DNA of 64,000 nucleotides, taken from assembly GCF_041320595.1 (NCBI RefSeq), contig NZ_CP166625.1, positions 4,834,001 through 4,898,000 on the forward strand, written 5' to 3'. The stretch is from Pleomorphomonas sp. PLEO. GTDB taxonomy: Bacteria > Pseudomonadota > Alphaproteobacteria > Rhizobiales > Pleomorphomonadaceae. This document shows, one piece after another, positions 27,411 through 35,254 of the stretch. The position numbers and the translations under genes are program-made. Every line of letters begins with the position of its first letter. The first letter of the stretch is position 1. The notes beneath the pieces are model-generated. The model was not told where the DNA came from and ran no database searches. It was given only the letters and a program-made list of their open reading frames with translations.

Positions 27411-29852
27411 TCACGGCGTAGCCAAAACAACGGAAAGTCCGTCCGCCACGCCGGCGGCGCCATTAGCCGTCAGCCGAGCGGGATCAATGCCAATCTCCGC
27501 AAAGACACCCGCTATGCTGCGGGCACGCGCCTCGCCGAGAGTCTGAGCGCGAGCTGCGTCGGCGCCACTTGCCGTCGCGGTTAGCACGAAACGGGCCGCG
27601 GGACAGCGGAGCGCCAACGCTCCGAGCCGGTCAATCACACCGCGGCTGTCTGAAGCAACCGTGGCAGCACCGTCGTCGAAGCGAACCGGCGTTCGAAGGA
27701 GCACCGCTCCAATGGCTTCTGCGCAGGCGGCAGCCTCGAGCGGCGGCTCAGCCGGCATGGCGTTGACAGCGATCTCCAAACTGAAGCCAGGGGGTACCGC
27801 CGCCGAGAGCTCGGAGGACAGGCGCGCCGCACCAACGGCCGTGAAGGCGCTGCCCGTTACTCTGATGACTGTCCCTTCGATACTGACGTTGCCCTTGGCG
27901 AGAAGCGAAGCGGCGCGGATCGCAAACAAGGCCGCGTCGCGCGCGCCTGCCGGGGCACTCTTGGCCACCTCCGACGAATCGAGAATGTCGGCCTTGCCAA
28001 ATGCCCGGTCGGCGGCCGCGGCTAACGCTTTGCGCATAGCGTCGTCCGCAAGATCGCCATCGAGAGTCACGGTATCGAGCCCGCGTTCGACGAAAAAGCG
28101 AAACGCGGTCGCCGCCGAGATCTCTATGTTTCCTTTTATGACGCCAGTCGGGAGGGCATCAAGTTCGGTCCCGATCGTCGTGCTCCCTTCCGTCGTCGAC
28201 GCCTTGCCAGTCACGGACAGAGCATTGCCAACGAGGCGCACTTCGCCAGAATCGAGCTCGGTCAGAATCGCCACCGCCTTACGTGCCACGGCGACCAGGT
28301 CGATGGCCGGATCAAGACCCGAGCCGAGACCAGACCGATCGACGAGGCCGAGATCGTTCGACGAGCCGTCGATGACCGCGCGGATGGCTCCGCGAATGGC
28401 TTCCGACGGGGCAGAGCCTGCAATGGTCAGTTGGTCGGCGTCCTTGACCATTGACCAGACATAAGGGGTGATCATTGGCGGAGTGACGCCATTGCCGACA
28501 TCGTAGCCGGCCGGCGGATTGGCGATGGCAGCTTCCAGCTCGAGAAAATCACCCGATGTCGCCGCTGCTCCCGACAGTGTCAGATGAGTGCCCGACAAGA
28601 GCGCGGTCCCCTCATCAAGCTTGGCAAGAAGGCCGATCGCAAACTGGGCGGCCTTGTCGAACCCGGCGGGGGCACCATCGGCAAGCGTCGTCTCGACCAC
28701 CGGCTCGCTATCGCCCGGTTTATTGCTTGCAACAGCTTGGGCCGCATCAGCAATATCGCCCCGCGCATCGTCCGTTGGCACGAAGCCGGTAACCGTCACG
28801 CGGCCATGACTTTTGGAGATGGCCAGCGTGAAGGGCTCGACGATCGGCAGGGCAATGGACTTCTGAAGGACGAAACCCGGCGGGTTCCAGGTCTCGAGAT
28901 AGGCATTGAGCGTTCGGTAAGCCTCCGGGCTCGCAGCTCGACCGGACACGACAAGCACATGGTCATTGAGCGCGATATGCGCCGAGGCCAAAAGATCAAG
29001 ATAATCCACCGCCGCGGCGGCAGTTTCGGCAAAGCCATCCGGCGCGCCTGATGCATAATCGAGATTGTCGAATACGTTACGCGGTCCGATTGCCTGTCGA
29101 ACAACGTCGAGCAGGGTATTCCGTGTTGCCGGATCCGGCACAAAGCCGGAAACCGTAACGCCACTGTCGTCGCGGTCAATCGACCAGACAAAAGGCGAGG
29201 CCAGCGGCCGCGATACGCTCACAGCCAAGCTGTAGCCCTCCGGCAGCGCGGGCGAAAACGTCTTCAACCGATCGTAGGCAGCGTTACTGATCGCTTCACC
29301 CGCGACGGCCACAGCCTTGTCGGTCAGCGTCACCTTGCCATGCGAAAGGAGAGCCGGCACGCCATAGAGAGGGCGCAGAACGTCAAAATAGCGATCGTCG
29401 GCTTTGCCACGCGCCAAGAGGCTATGATCGACAACGCCGAGCCCTGGCGCCGCGGTCGCCAAGGCGCCGAGAATACGCGCCCTGTCAGGCAGCGATGGCA
29501 CGGCGCCTGTCAGGACAACCGTATCGCCATTGCGCTCAAGCGCCGTGACATAAGGGCGAATCTCGGGCAACAGCCCGGCCGCGGAGGCATCGACCATACG
29601 GACCCCGTAAAGCCGGCCCAACCGTTCTATCGCCAGTTGGCGATTCTCTTCCGACGGCGCATCGCCCCGGAGATAAACGTCACGACCACGAATGTCGACG
29701 GACGCCCAGCTGGTCGCTTCACCGGCCAATACCTGCCCGCTACGCGTTCCAAGATCGATCGAGATGTCTGTCTTCTTGGTAATAAGTGCCGCCGCTGTGA
29801 CGGCAACCGCCGCAGCCACTCCGAGTATCGCCGAGATCTGCCAGCGAACCAT
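27411..29852 (-). CDS. Envelope protein with five ~120-residue BON-like repeats and an OmpA-like C-terminus
   Basis: An 813-residue protein. It has an N-terminal signal anchor (residues 5-25: QISAILGVAAAVAVTAAAL), a BON-like lead-in (to about 100), and then five regular tandem units at about 101-219, 220-339, 340-462, 463-582 and 583-702. Each unit starts with an aromatic/W-S-like strand followed by V-T-V-x-G-x-x-P (for example PFVWSIDRDDSGVTVSGFVP, PFTLAISKSHGRVTVTGFVP) and contains a second BON-like strand set about 75 residues later. Residues 703-813 resemble the peptidoglycan-binding OmpA/MotB fold (FDDGAATVASDSRGVIDRLG...GEARARSIAGVFAEIGIDPARL). Other alphaproteobacteria have related OmpA/BON proteins of unknown function. 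The ATG at 29852 has a GGGAAG ribosome-binding site; the open frame extends to 30053 without similarity. First gene of a three-gene operon. Confidence 0.82.
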   Translation of the reverse strand: MVRWQISAILGVAAAVAVTAAALITKKTDISIDLGTRSGQVLAGEATSWASVDIRGRDVYLRGDAPSEENRQLAIERLGRLYGVRMVDASAAGLLPEIRPYVTALERNGDTVVLTGAVPSLPDRARILGALATAAPGLGVVDHSLLARGKADDRYFDVLRPLYGVPALLSHGKVTLTDKAVAVAGEAISNAAYDRLKTFSPALPEGYSLAVSVSRPLASPFVWSIDRDDSGVTVSGFVPDPATRNTLLDVVRQAIGPRNVFDNLDYASGAPDGFAETAAAAVDYLDLLASAHIALNDHVLVVSGRAASPEAYRTLNAYLETWNPPGFVLQKSIALPIVEPFTLAISKSHGRVTVTGFVPTDDARGDIADAAQAVASNKPGDSEPVVETTLADGAPAGFDKAAQFAIGLLAKLDEGTALLSGTHLTLSGAAATSGDFLELEAAIANPPAGYDVGNGVTPPMITPYVWSMVKDADQLTIAGSAPSEAIRGAIRAVIDGSSNDLGLVDRSGLGSGLDPAIDLVAVARKAVAILTELDSGEVRLVGNALSVTGKASTTEGSTTIGTELDALPTGVIKGNIEISAATAFRFFVERGLDTVTLDGDLADDAMRKALAAAADRAFGKADILDSSEVAKSAPAGARDAALFAIRAASLLAKGNVSIEGTVIRVTGSAFTAVGAARLSSELSAAVPPGFSLEIAVNAMPAEPPLEAAACAEAIGAVLLRTPVRFDDGAATVASDSRGVIDRLGALALRCPAARFVLTATASGADAARAQTLGEARARSIAGVFAEIGIDPARLTANGAAGVADGLSVVLATP

Positions 29853-30020
29853 CTTCCCGTCTCCGGAAGCCCGGACGTCCACCGCGTCCGTTCGCGGAAA
29901 GAAGAATACGAAATGGCAATTGCGAAAAGCAATTACCCGGGGAGCACAGTCGCCAAACAAATGACGAATAAGGCAAAAAAAGTCGTGGCCAGTGACACAA
30001 GACCAGCAGTCTTCAAATAG

Positions 30021-30047
30021 AAAAGGCCCGGACAAGCCGGGCCTTTT
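30021..30047 (-). terminator. Rho-independent terminator of the porin gene
   Basis: A perfect 11-bp stem AAAAGGCCCGG / CCGGGCCTTTT (30021-30031 and 30037-30047), with a 5-nt loop, lies 25 nt after the porin stop and provides a T-run on the minus strand. It separates the porin from the repeat-protein operon. Confidence 0.92.
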
Positions 30048-30071
30048 CCTCAAACCCCGAAGGGAATGATA

Positions 30072-31133
30072 TTACCACACGCGAACGAGGCGGGTAACGG
30101 CAGTGAACTGGTTCCAGTCGTCCTGAGAACCGTAGTCAACTTCACCCTGCAGGTTGAGGCCCGGGGCGAGAGCGTAGTCAACGCCGAGGTTGCCGTAGAT
30201 GAAGTCATCGGCAGCGCTGGCAGTCGAAGCATCGACCATCTGGTAACGAACGCCGGCGTACACAGCCAGAGGATCGGTAACCTGATACGAAGCGGCCAGA
30301 GCCAGATCGGTGATGTTATCCGAGGCCTTGCCAGCGAGGTTGGTCAGGCGGGTGCCGTGACCACCATCCGTGTAGGCAGCCCAAGCGCGCAGCGACAGCT
30401 TGTCGATGAGCTTCAGGTTGGCAGTCGCCTTGACACCGAAGATGTCGTTATCGTCGTGATCATAGGTCCGGTAGATACCCGACACGTCGAAGCTACCCCA
30501 GGACTGGCCGGTGATACCGACGATACCCGAAGCCTGCAGGCCAGCCTGCGAACCAGCCGACCAGATGGTCGGGCGGCTGTTGCTGTCGTCGTTGCTGTAA
30601 ACGCCAGCGCCAACGAAGAAGCCACCACCGAGGTTGTCAACCAGAACGCTGGCGCCGACAGCGGTGAAGTCGCCGGGGCCCCAGGTCGAGTCGTTGATGC
30701 CATAGAGGCCGTCGCCGTCGGCGACTTCGTCCTGACGACCAACCGTCACGTAGCCGACCTGAATGAAGGCCTGGCTGAGGTTGATGCCGTTGGTCGAGTT
30801 CGTCTCGATTTCGAAGTACGAACGAACGGTGCCGAGGTCCGAAGCCGTGCGGGCATCAAAGCCAACGTAGGCATCAGCGCGGAGAGCAACGTTGTCAGCA
30901 GCATTGTTCGTGCTGCCACCATTGTTGGTGTAGGTCACGCCAGCACGGACGCGGCCCTTGATCTTGAGGCAGGTTTCGCTGCCGGGGATGTAGAAGAAGC
31001 CGGCGCCGTAGGCGTCGCAAACCTTCACGTAGTCAACAGCGGCCGGAGCAGCATCGCCCGGCAGGTCGGCGGCGTAAGCGCCCGTGGCGACCATCAGGCC
31101 GGCGGCGGTGCCGAGCAGCGTCTTCATGTTCAT
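30072..31133 (-). CDS. Porin (Porin_2 family, alphaproteobacterial)
   Basis: A 353-residue outer-membrane trimeric beta-barrel for diffusion of small solutes. The signal peptide covers about residues 1-22 (MNMKTLLGTAAGLMVATGAYA|A). The mature N-terminus has the family-typical pair of cysteines (VKVCDAYGAGFFYIPGSETCLKIKGRVRAG), and alternating aromatic/hydrophobic strands run to an aromatic C-terminus (LVRVW). The ATG at 31133 gives the MNxK start seen in rhizobial porins and follows GGAGG; ATGs at 31154-frame and 31127 are less likely. Monocistronic, with a strong terminator and a long upstream control region. Confidence 0.94.
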   Translation of the reverse strand: MNMKTLLGTAAGLMVATGAYAADLPGDAAPAAVDYVKVCDAYGAGFFYIPGSETCLKIKGRVRAGVTYTNNGGSTNNAADNVALRADAYVGFDARTASDLGTVRSYFEIETNSTNGINLSQAFIQVGYVTVGRQDEVADGDGLYGINDSTWGPGDFTAVGASVLVDNLGGGFFVGAGVYSNDDSNSRPTIWSAGSQAGLQASGIVGITGQSWGSFDVSGIYRTYDHDDNDIFGVKATANLKLIDKLSLRAWAAYTDGGHGTRLTNLAGKASDNITDLALAASYQVTDPLAVYAGVRYQMVDASTASAADDFIYGNLGVDYALAPGLNLQGEVDYGSQDDWNQFTAVTRLVRVW

Positions 31134-31215
31134 TTCCTGACCTCCAAAAGTCATCTAGAGAAAGAACCCTTCCCTGCCTGACAACAAACGGCCTGACCGT
31201 TATCATCTCTGGCGT

Positions 31216-31227
31216 GGAACCGGTTCC
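31216..31227 (-). promoter_or_regulatory. Perfect 12-bp palindrome upstream of the porin gene
   Basis: GGAACCGGTTCC, with the context TGGAACCGGTTCC, lies 83 nt before the porin ATG. A central CG and this form resemble LacI-family operators. A -10-like GATAAC lies about 12 nt downstream on the minus strand, so the site could overlap the porin promoter. Confidence 0.4.
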
Positions 31228-31442
31228 GGTTCTTTGCCGCCTTGGTCCGCCGCCTAACCACCCCAGGCAGATCGACTTCACTTGGCGGTGAGTTCCGTCT
31301 CCCGAAATCTCACGGTGATAGTGATGGCCGATCCTGAGCCGGTCTTCAACGGTAAAGACGCTGGCAATCCGCCCTCGACGGCTAATCGAAAATCCATGTT
31401 GCAGTTTTGTCACTCCCCTCCCTACCCCCGGCAATACGAAGA

Positions 31443-31457
31443 TTAATGAAGGGTTAA
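31443..31457. promoter_or_regulatory. Candidate CtrA-type box (TTAA-N7-TTAA)
   Basis: TTAA (31443-31446), seven bases and TTAA (31454-31457) form the exact full CtrA consensus spacing used in alphaproteobacterial cell-cycle control. It lies about 310 nt from the porin start and 340 nt from benE. In GC-rich DNA the match is not common, but a chance occurrence is possible. Confidence 0.3.
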
Positions 31458-31795
31458 GATGCTGCTTCAAAAGGAAATTGTCGGTTTCCAACCCATTAGC
31501 ATCCGTCAATTTTCCACAGACCCCAGGGAACTTACTCATAACCAAACGGCTAGGGAGCAAACGAGCTTTCCACAGCCACGGAGCCAAGCGGACCGTTCAC
31601 CGACGACGAATCTCTCCTAGGGGAATCGGCAGAGCAAGGGACGCCAAGGCGAAAGAGAATCGAGCGACTGGCTTCAAGACGCCACCTCGCGTCAGAACCG
31701 ATGAGCGATGCCGTCGGAGCCCTGGGGCTTGATGGCAGAGGATCTTTCCGATTGGATGGCGCAGCTCGTCCAAAACATTTCTCCGGAATCACCCC

Positions 31796-32959
31796 ATGTC
31801 GTCCCGTCCTTCGCCGCACGCCATTGCCGCAGGCCTGATTGCCGCCTTTGTCGGGTTCGGCGGCGCCTTTACCGTCGTCGTGCGCGGTTTATCAGCCGCG
31901 GGCGCATCACCTGCTGAAGTTGCCTCTGGGCTGATGGCTGTCACCGTTGCCATGGGTTTTTCCGGCATCCTTCTCAGCCTCAGGTTCCGCATGCCGATCT
32001 CAGTGGCATGGTCGACCCCGGGCGCGGCTCTCCTTGCTTCTTCAGGAGCCGTTGCTGGCGGATATTCCTATGCGGTTGGGGCCTTTCTCATCACCGGCGC
32101 TCTTTTGATGCTGTCGGGCGTCGTCAAACCACTCGGCCGGGCGGTCGCTGCCATTCCGACGCCAATCGCTTCGGCGATGCTGGCCGGCGTGCTGCTGACG
32201 CTCTGCCTCGCACCAGTAAAAGCGGTGGCCATCTCGCCGGTCGCCGGACTTGCCGTGGTGCTGACGTGGCTTATCGTCGGCCTCTGGCGCAAGGTGCTAG
32301 CCGTACCGGCCGCCGTTATCGTTGCCGCCATTATTATCGCTCTGACAACACCCATTCCAGAAGCCGTAACGGCCGGGCTGGTGCCAGCGCCGCTGCTTAT
32401 TGTTCCTCATTTCAGCTTCGCCGCACTGATTGGTACAGCGTTGCCGCTCTATGTCGTGACCATGGCGGCGCAGAATATCCCAGGCATGGCCGTGCTGAAC
32501 GCCAACGACTATCGACCGGCGTTCGGCCCCATCCTGCGGAACACCGGCGCCTTCACCCTTCTCGCAGCACCGTTTGGCGGCCACGCGGTGAATCTCGCGG
32601 CCATCACCGCGGCTCTCTGCGCCGGCTCGGACGCAGACCCCGATAGACACAACCGCTACTGGGCGGCCGTCGTCTGCGGCGTGGCCTATGTTGTCGTCGG
32701 ACTGATCTCCGGTGCCGCCACGGCCTTCATCGCAGCCGCGCCGCCCGTTCTCATCGAGGCGGTAGCTGGCCTTGCGCTGCTTGGAGCCTTCGGCGCCTCC
32801 ACGTCGACGGCACTATCGGCGCCCGAAACGCGCGAAGCGGCCGTCGTCACATTTCTGGTAACGGCTTCCGGTGTTGGATTCCTCGGCATCCCCGGCGCCT
32901 TCTGGGGGCTGATCGCCGGCATCGCCGTTCACCTCATCAACCGCGTCAGGATCGCCTGA
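31796..32959 (+). CDS. BenE family (benzoate/proton symporter-like) transporter
   Basis: A 387-residue integral membrane protein with about 11-12 hydrophobic segments. It matches the BenE family in its N-terminal GFGGAFTVVVRGLSAAGASPAE, the MPISVAWSTPGAALLA segment and the NIPGMAVLNANDYRPAFGPILRNTGAFTLLAAPFGGHAVNLAAITAAL block, which holds the conserved Asn/Gly/His residues. Founding members take up benzoate with protons. No aromatic-degradation genes are nearby, so the true substrate is uncertain. It is followed 22 nt later by a histidine phosphatase gene, suggesting one transcript. Confidence 0.9.
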   Translation: MSSRPSPHAIAAGLIAAFVGFGGAFTVVVRGLSAAGASPAEVASGLMAVTVAMGFSGILLSLRFRMPISVAWSTPGAALLASSGAVAGGYSYAVGAFLITGALLMLSGVVKPLGRAVAAIPTPIASAMLAGVLLTLCLAPVKAVAISPVAGLAVVLTWLIVGLWRKVLAVPAAVIVAAIIIALTTPIPEAVTAGLVPAPLLIVPHFSFAALIGTALPLYVVTMAAQNIPGMAVLNANDYRPAFGPILRNTGAFTLLAAPFGGHAVNLAAITAALCAGSDADPDRHNRYWAAVVCGVAYVVVGLISGAATAFIAAAPPVLIEAVAGLALLGAFGASTSTALSAPETREAAVVTFLVTASGVGFLGIPGAFWGLIAGIAVHLINRVRIA

Positions 32960-32981
32960 CAGACCGCACTGGACCCCTCGC

Positions 32982-33554
32982 ATGTTCTATCTGGTACGAC
33001 ACGGCCAAACGATCTGGAACACGGAGGCCCGCTTCCAGGGGCAGTTCGATTCGCCACTCACCGACCTTGGCCGCGACCAGGCGACACGCATTGGCAAGGC
33101 GCTTGCCGGCGAGATTGGCTTACGCGCGGAACCAATCCGCGCCTACGTCAGTCCGCTCGGCCGCACCCGCGCCACGGCGGAACTGATCGGACGATCACTG
33201 GCGATGGATATCGTCGAAGAGCCAAACCTGATGGAGGTGCATTTCGGCGACTGGGAAGGGCTGACGCGAGAGGACATTCTTTCTCGCTTCGGCAGCGACC
33301 AATCCATCCGCCCGATCGATTGGCAATTCCAGGCGCCGGGCGGAGAGACGCTCGACGTCGTGCTCGCCCGCGTCGGCGCGTGGTACGCAAAGGCGGAGTC
33401 GCCAGCCGTCATCATTACCCACGGCGTCATCAGCCGTCTGGTGAGAGGCCTTCACGCCGGCCTTGGACACGAAGAAATGCTAGCATTGCCCGTGTCGCAG
33501 GATGGTTATTTCCGGCTCGACGGCGGGCACATCGAATTTGTGCCGGCGCCCTGA
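32982..33554 (+). CDS. Histidine phosphatase family protein (phosphoglycerate-mutase-like)
   Basis: A 190-residue member of the histidine phosphatase superfamily. The catalytic His is in LVRHGQTIWN at the N-terminus; the second Arg is in LTDLGRDQATR; the acid/base Glu is in MEVHFGDWEGLT; and the second catalytic His is in ITHGVISR near residue 148. The full catalytic set suggests an active phosphatase, with an unknown substrate such as a phosphosugar or cobalamin-like phosphate. It lies 22 nt downstream of benE. Confidence 0.9.
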   Translation: MFYLVRHGQTIWNTEARFQGQFDSPLTDLGRDQATRIGKALAGEIGLRAEPIRAYVSPLGRTRATAELIGRSLAMDIVEEPNLMEVHFGDWEGLTREDILSRFGSDQSIRPIDWQFQAPGGETLDVVLARVGAWYAKAESPAVIITHGVISRLVRGLHAGLGHEEMLALPVSQDGYFRLDGGHIEFVPAP

Positions 33555-33655
33555 CCGAGTACACCCTGCCGGCAGGTGGTTTCATTGACCGAACCGGTCA
33601 AATCCTAGTGTTAAGGACGTGATCGGCCGCCTCCGGCCTCGCCAGGATAGTGGTT

Positions 33656-34375
33656 ATGCCGTATGGTTCCTCCATCATGACCTTCTGGCAGCAATTCTCA
33701 GCCGTCATCTCCCGCATTCCCGATGCGGTTACCTGCGTCTTCCAATGCGTGGTCGACGTGCTGCGTGAAACGCTGTCGCCAGAAGCACGCCGCGGGGTCG
33801 CCTTCACCTCTGCCATGATCGCGCTGTCTGCCAAGATGGCCAAGGCGGATGGTGTCGTCACCGCCGATGAAGTGGCCGTTGTCGAGCGGCTTTTCCAGGT
33901 GCCGCCGGAAGAAAAGCGCCACGTCGCTCGCCTCTTCAATCTCGCCAAGCAGGACATCGCCGGCTACGAGTATTATGCTGAACGGATCCACGCACTCTAT
34001 GAGACTGACGTGGAGACGCTCGAGGATATCCTCGATGGTCTGTTCGTGATCGCCACCGCAGACGGCAGCCTGCACGAGGCTGAACTCGCTTTCCTCGAGA
34101 CGGTGGCGACCATCTTCCAACTGCCGCAGGCGGCTTTCCATCGCGTCTTCGCACGCCACGTCGGCGAGGATGCGCGCTGCCCCTATGCCGTGCTCGGTCT
34201 ACCACCGGGCGCCGACGACGAGTCGGTGAAGAAGGCTTGGCGACGGCTCGTTTCCGAGCATCACCCCGACCGCCTTCAGGCGCGCGGCCTACCGGCCGAC
34301 TTCATTCGCGTCGCCACAGAACGGGTGGCCACCATCAATGCCGCCTATAGCGCCATCACCCGGCAGGCGGCGTAA
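33656..34375 (+). CDS. DjlA-like protein: TerB domain plus C-terminal J domain
   Basis: A 239-residue protein. A TerB-like helical domain (about residues 40-160; FTSAMIALSAKMAKADGVVTADEV) is followed by a C-terminal J domain (about 175-237) with the HPD tripeptide in SEHHPDRL, needed to stimulate DnaK ATPase. The combination is the rhizobial DjlA-like co-chaperone family, usually lacking the N-terminal membrane anchor of E. coli DjlA, as here. ATG at 33656 is 8 nt after AGGA; ATG at 33677 would match shorter homologues starting just before the aromatic FWQQF. Confidence 0.9.
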   Translation: MPYGSSIMTFWQQFSAVISRIPDAVTCVFQCVVDVLRETLSPEARRGVAFTSAMIALSAKMAKADGVVTADEVAVVERLFQVPPEEKRHVARLFNLAKQDIAGYEYYAERIHALYETDVETLEDILDGLFVIATADGSLHEAELAFLETVATIFQLPQAAFHRVFARHVGEDARCPYAVLGLPPGADDESVKKAWRRLVSEHHPDRLQARGLPADFIRVATERVATINAAYSAITRQAA

Positions 34376-34437
34376 AGGTCGACAAACTATTCGGCTCGTC
34401 TTCGGATTCCGAATGCCCACCCTTCCGGCCTGCGGGC

Positions 34438-34458
34438 GCTTCCGCTAAATACGGAAGC
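34438..34458 (+). promoter_or_regulatory. Inverted repeat covering the ribosome-binding site of the GNAT gene
   Basis: GCTTCCG (34438-34444), a 7-nt loop and CGGAAGC (34452-34458) end 2 nt before the ATG. The GGAAG likely serving as ribosome-binding site lies in the 3' arm, so the hairpin could mask it. Confidence 0.4.
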
Positions 34459-34459
34459 C

Positions 34460-35095
34460 ATGACTGACACATCCTTTCTCCCCGACGGCTATCACCCCCT
34501 CGCTCCTGGCAAGCTAGCGAATCTCGTCACGTTTCTCGAGATGCAGGAGCGCCCCGAAAAGCCGCGCCGTCCGGCACCGTCCGGCTATGTGCTGGAGCCC
34601 ATCGACCGCTGGGATACCAGCGCCTTCCTCGATCTCTACCGGGAGATCGGCTGGGAGTGGCTGTGGAGCTCACGCCTTTTGATGTCGCGCGAGAAGCTCG
34701 AAGCCAAGCTCGCCGCGCCGCATATGCGCTCGTGGTGCCCCGTGAAGGATGGTCGACGCATGGGGATCGTCGAAATGGACCTCTCCGAGCCGCATGAGAC
34801 AGAGATCTCCTTCTTCGGCCTGGTCCCGGACGCAGTCGGCAGCGGCCTTGGCGGTTGGATGATGGATGAGGCGATCGACCTTGCCTTTGGGCGACCGGGT
34901 ATGAAGCGTCTTTGGCTGCATACGTGCCATTTCGACAGTCCACAGGCCCTGCCCTTCTATATGCACATGGGTTTTGCGCCCTACGCCCGCGCCGTCGAGG
35001 TGCATGATGATGTTCGCCTTCTCGGGCGACTTGACGAAAGCGCCGGTCCGCATGTCCCGATGATCCGAAATGGCCGCCGCCCAGACCTTGGCTGA
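34460..35095 (+). CDS. GNAT family N-acetyltransferase
   Basis: A 211-residue protein with a GNAT fold in about residues 45-185. The acetyl-CoA pyrophosphate loop is seen as VPDAVGSGLGGWMMDEA (a Q/RxxGxG/A-like motif A), followed by the motif B strand LWLHTCHFDSPQALPFYMHMGFAPY, typical of GNAT enzymes. The acceptor substrate cannot be inferred. The start codon lies right after an inverted repeat that contains the ribosome-binding site. Confidence 0.88.
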   Translation: MTDTSFLPDGYHPLAPGKLANLVTFLEMQERPEKPRRPAPSGYVLEPIDRWDTSAFLDLYREIGWEWLWSSRLLMSREKLEAKLAAPHMRSWCPVKDGRRMGIVEMDLSEPHETEISFFGLVPDAVGSGLGGWMMDEAIDLAFGRPGMKRLWLHTCHFDSPQALPFYMHMGFAPYARAVEVHDDVRLLGRLDESAGPHVPMIRNGRRPDLG

Positions 35096-35254
35096 GGAGG
35101 CGTCTGCCGCCGGGATTGGCTTGGCGCGCCTTTCAGGCGATTGTCCCGCGCACCGAACAAACGGGACTTTCTTCGCCGTCATCTTGTGGTATTGACCTTG
35201 CGGTACTAGCCCGAGGGTGTGCAACCTGACGGGCACGTACCGCAAGAGACCGAC

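Larger units (their letters stand above)
31134..31795. other. Long intergenic control region between porin and benE
   Basis: 662 nt separate the divergent porin and benE genes without a convincing gene. A 184-codon minus-strand frame that crosses into the porin N-terminus lacks similarity and coding signs. The region holds a 12-bp palindrome near the porin and a TTAA-N7-TTAA motif, listed separately. The benE-proximal 340 nt show nothing I can name. Confidence 0.6.

Noticed and set aside
31033-31587. 184-codon minus-strand frame upstream of and into the porin gene
   Set aside because: Its 3' part overlaps the porin signal peptide region in another frame and it crosses the porin promoter region; no similarity.
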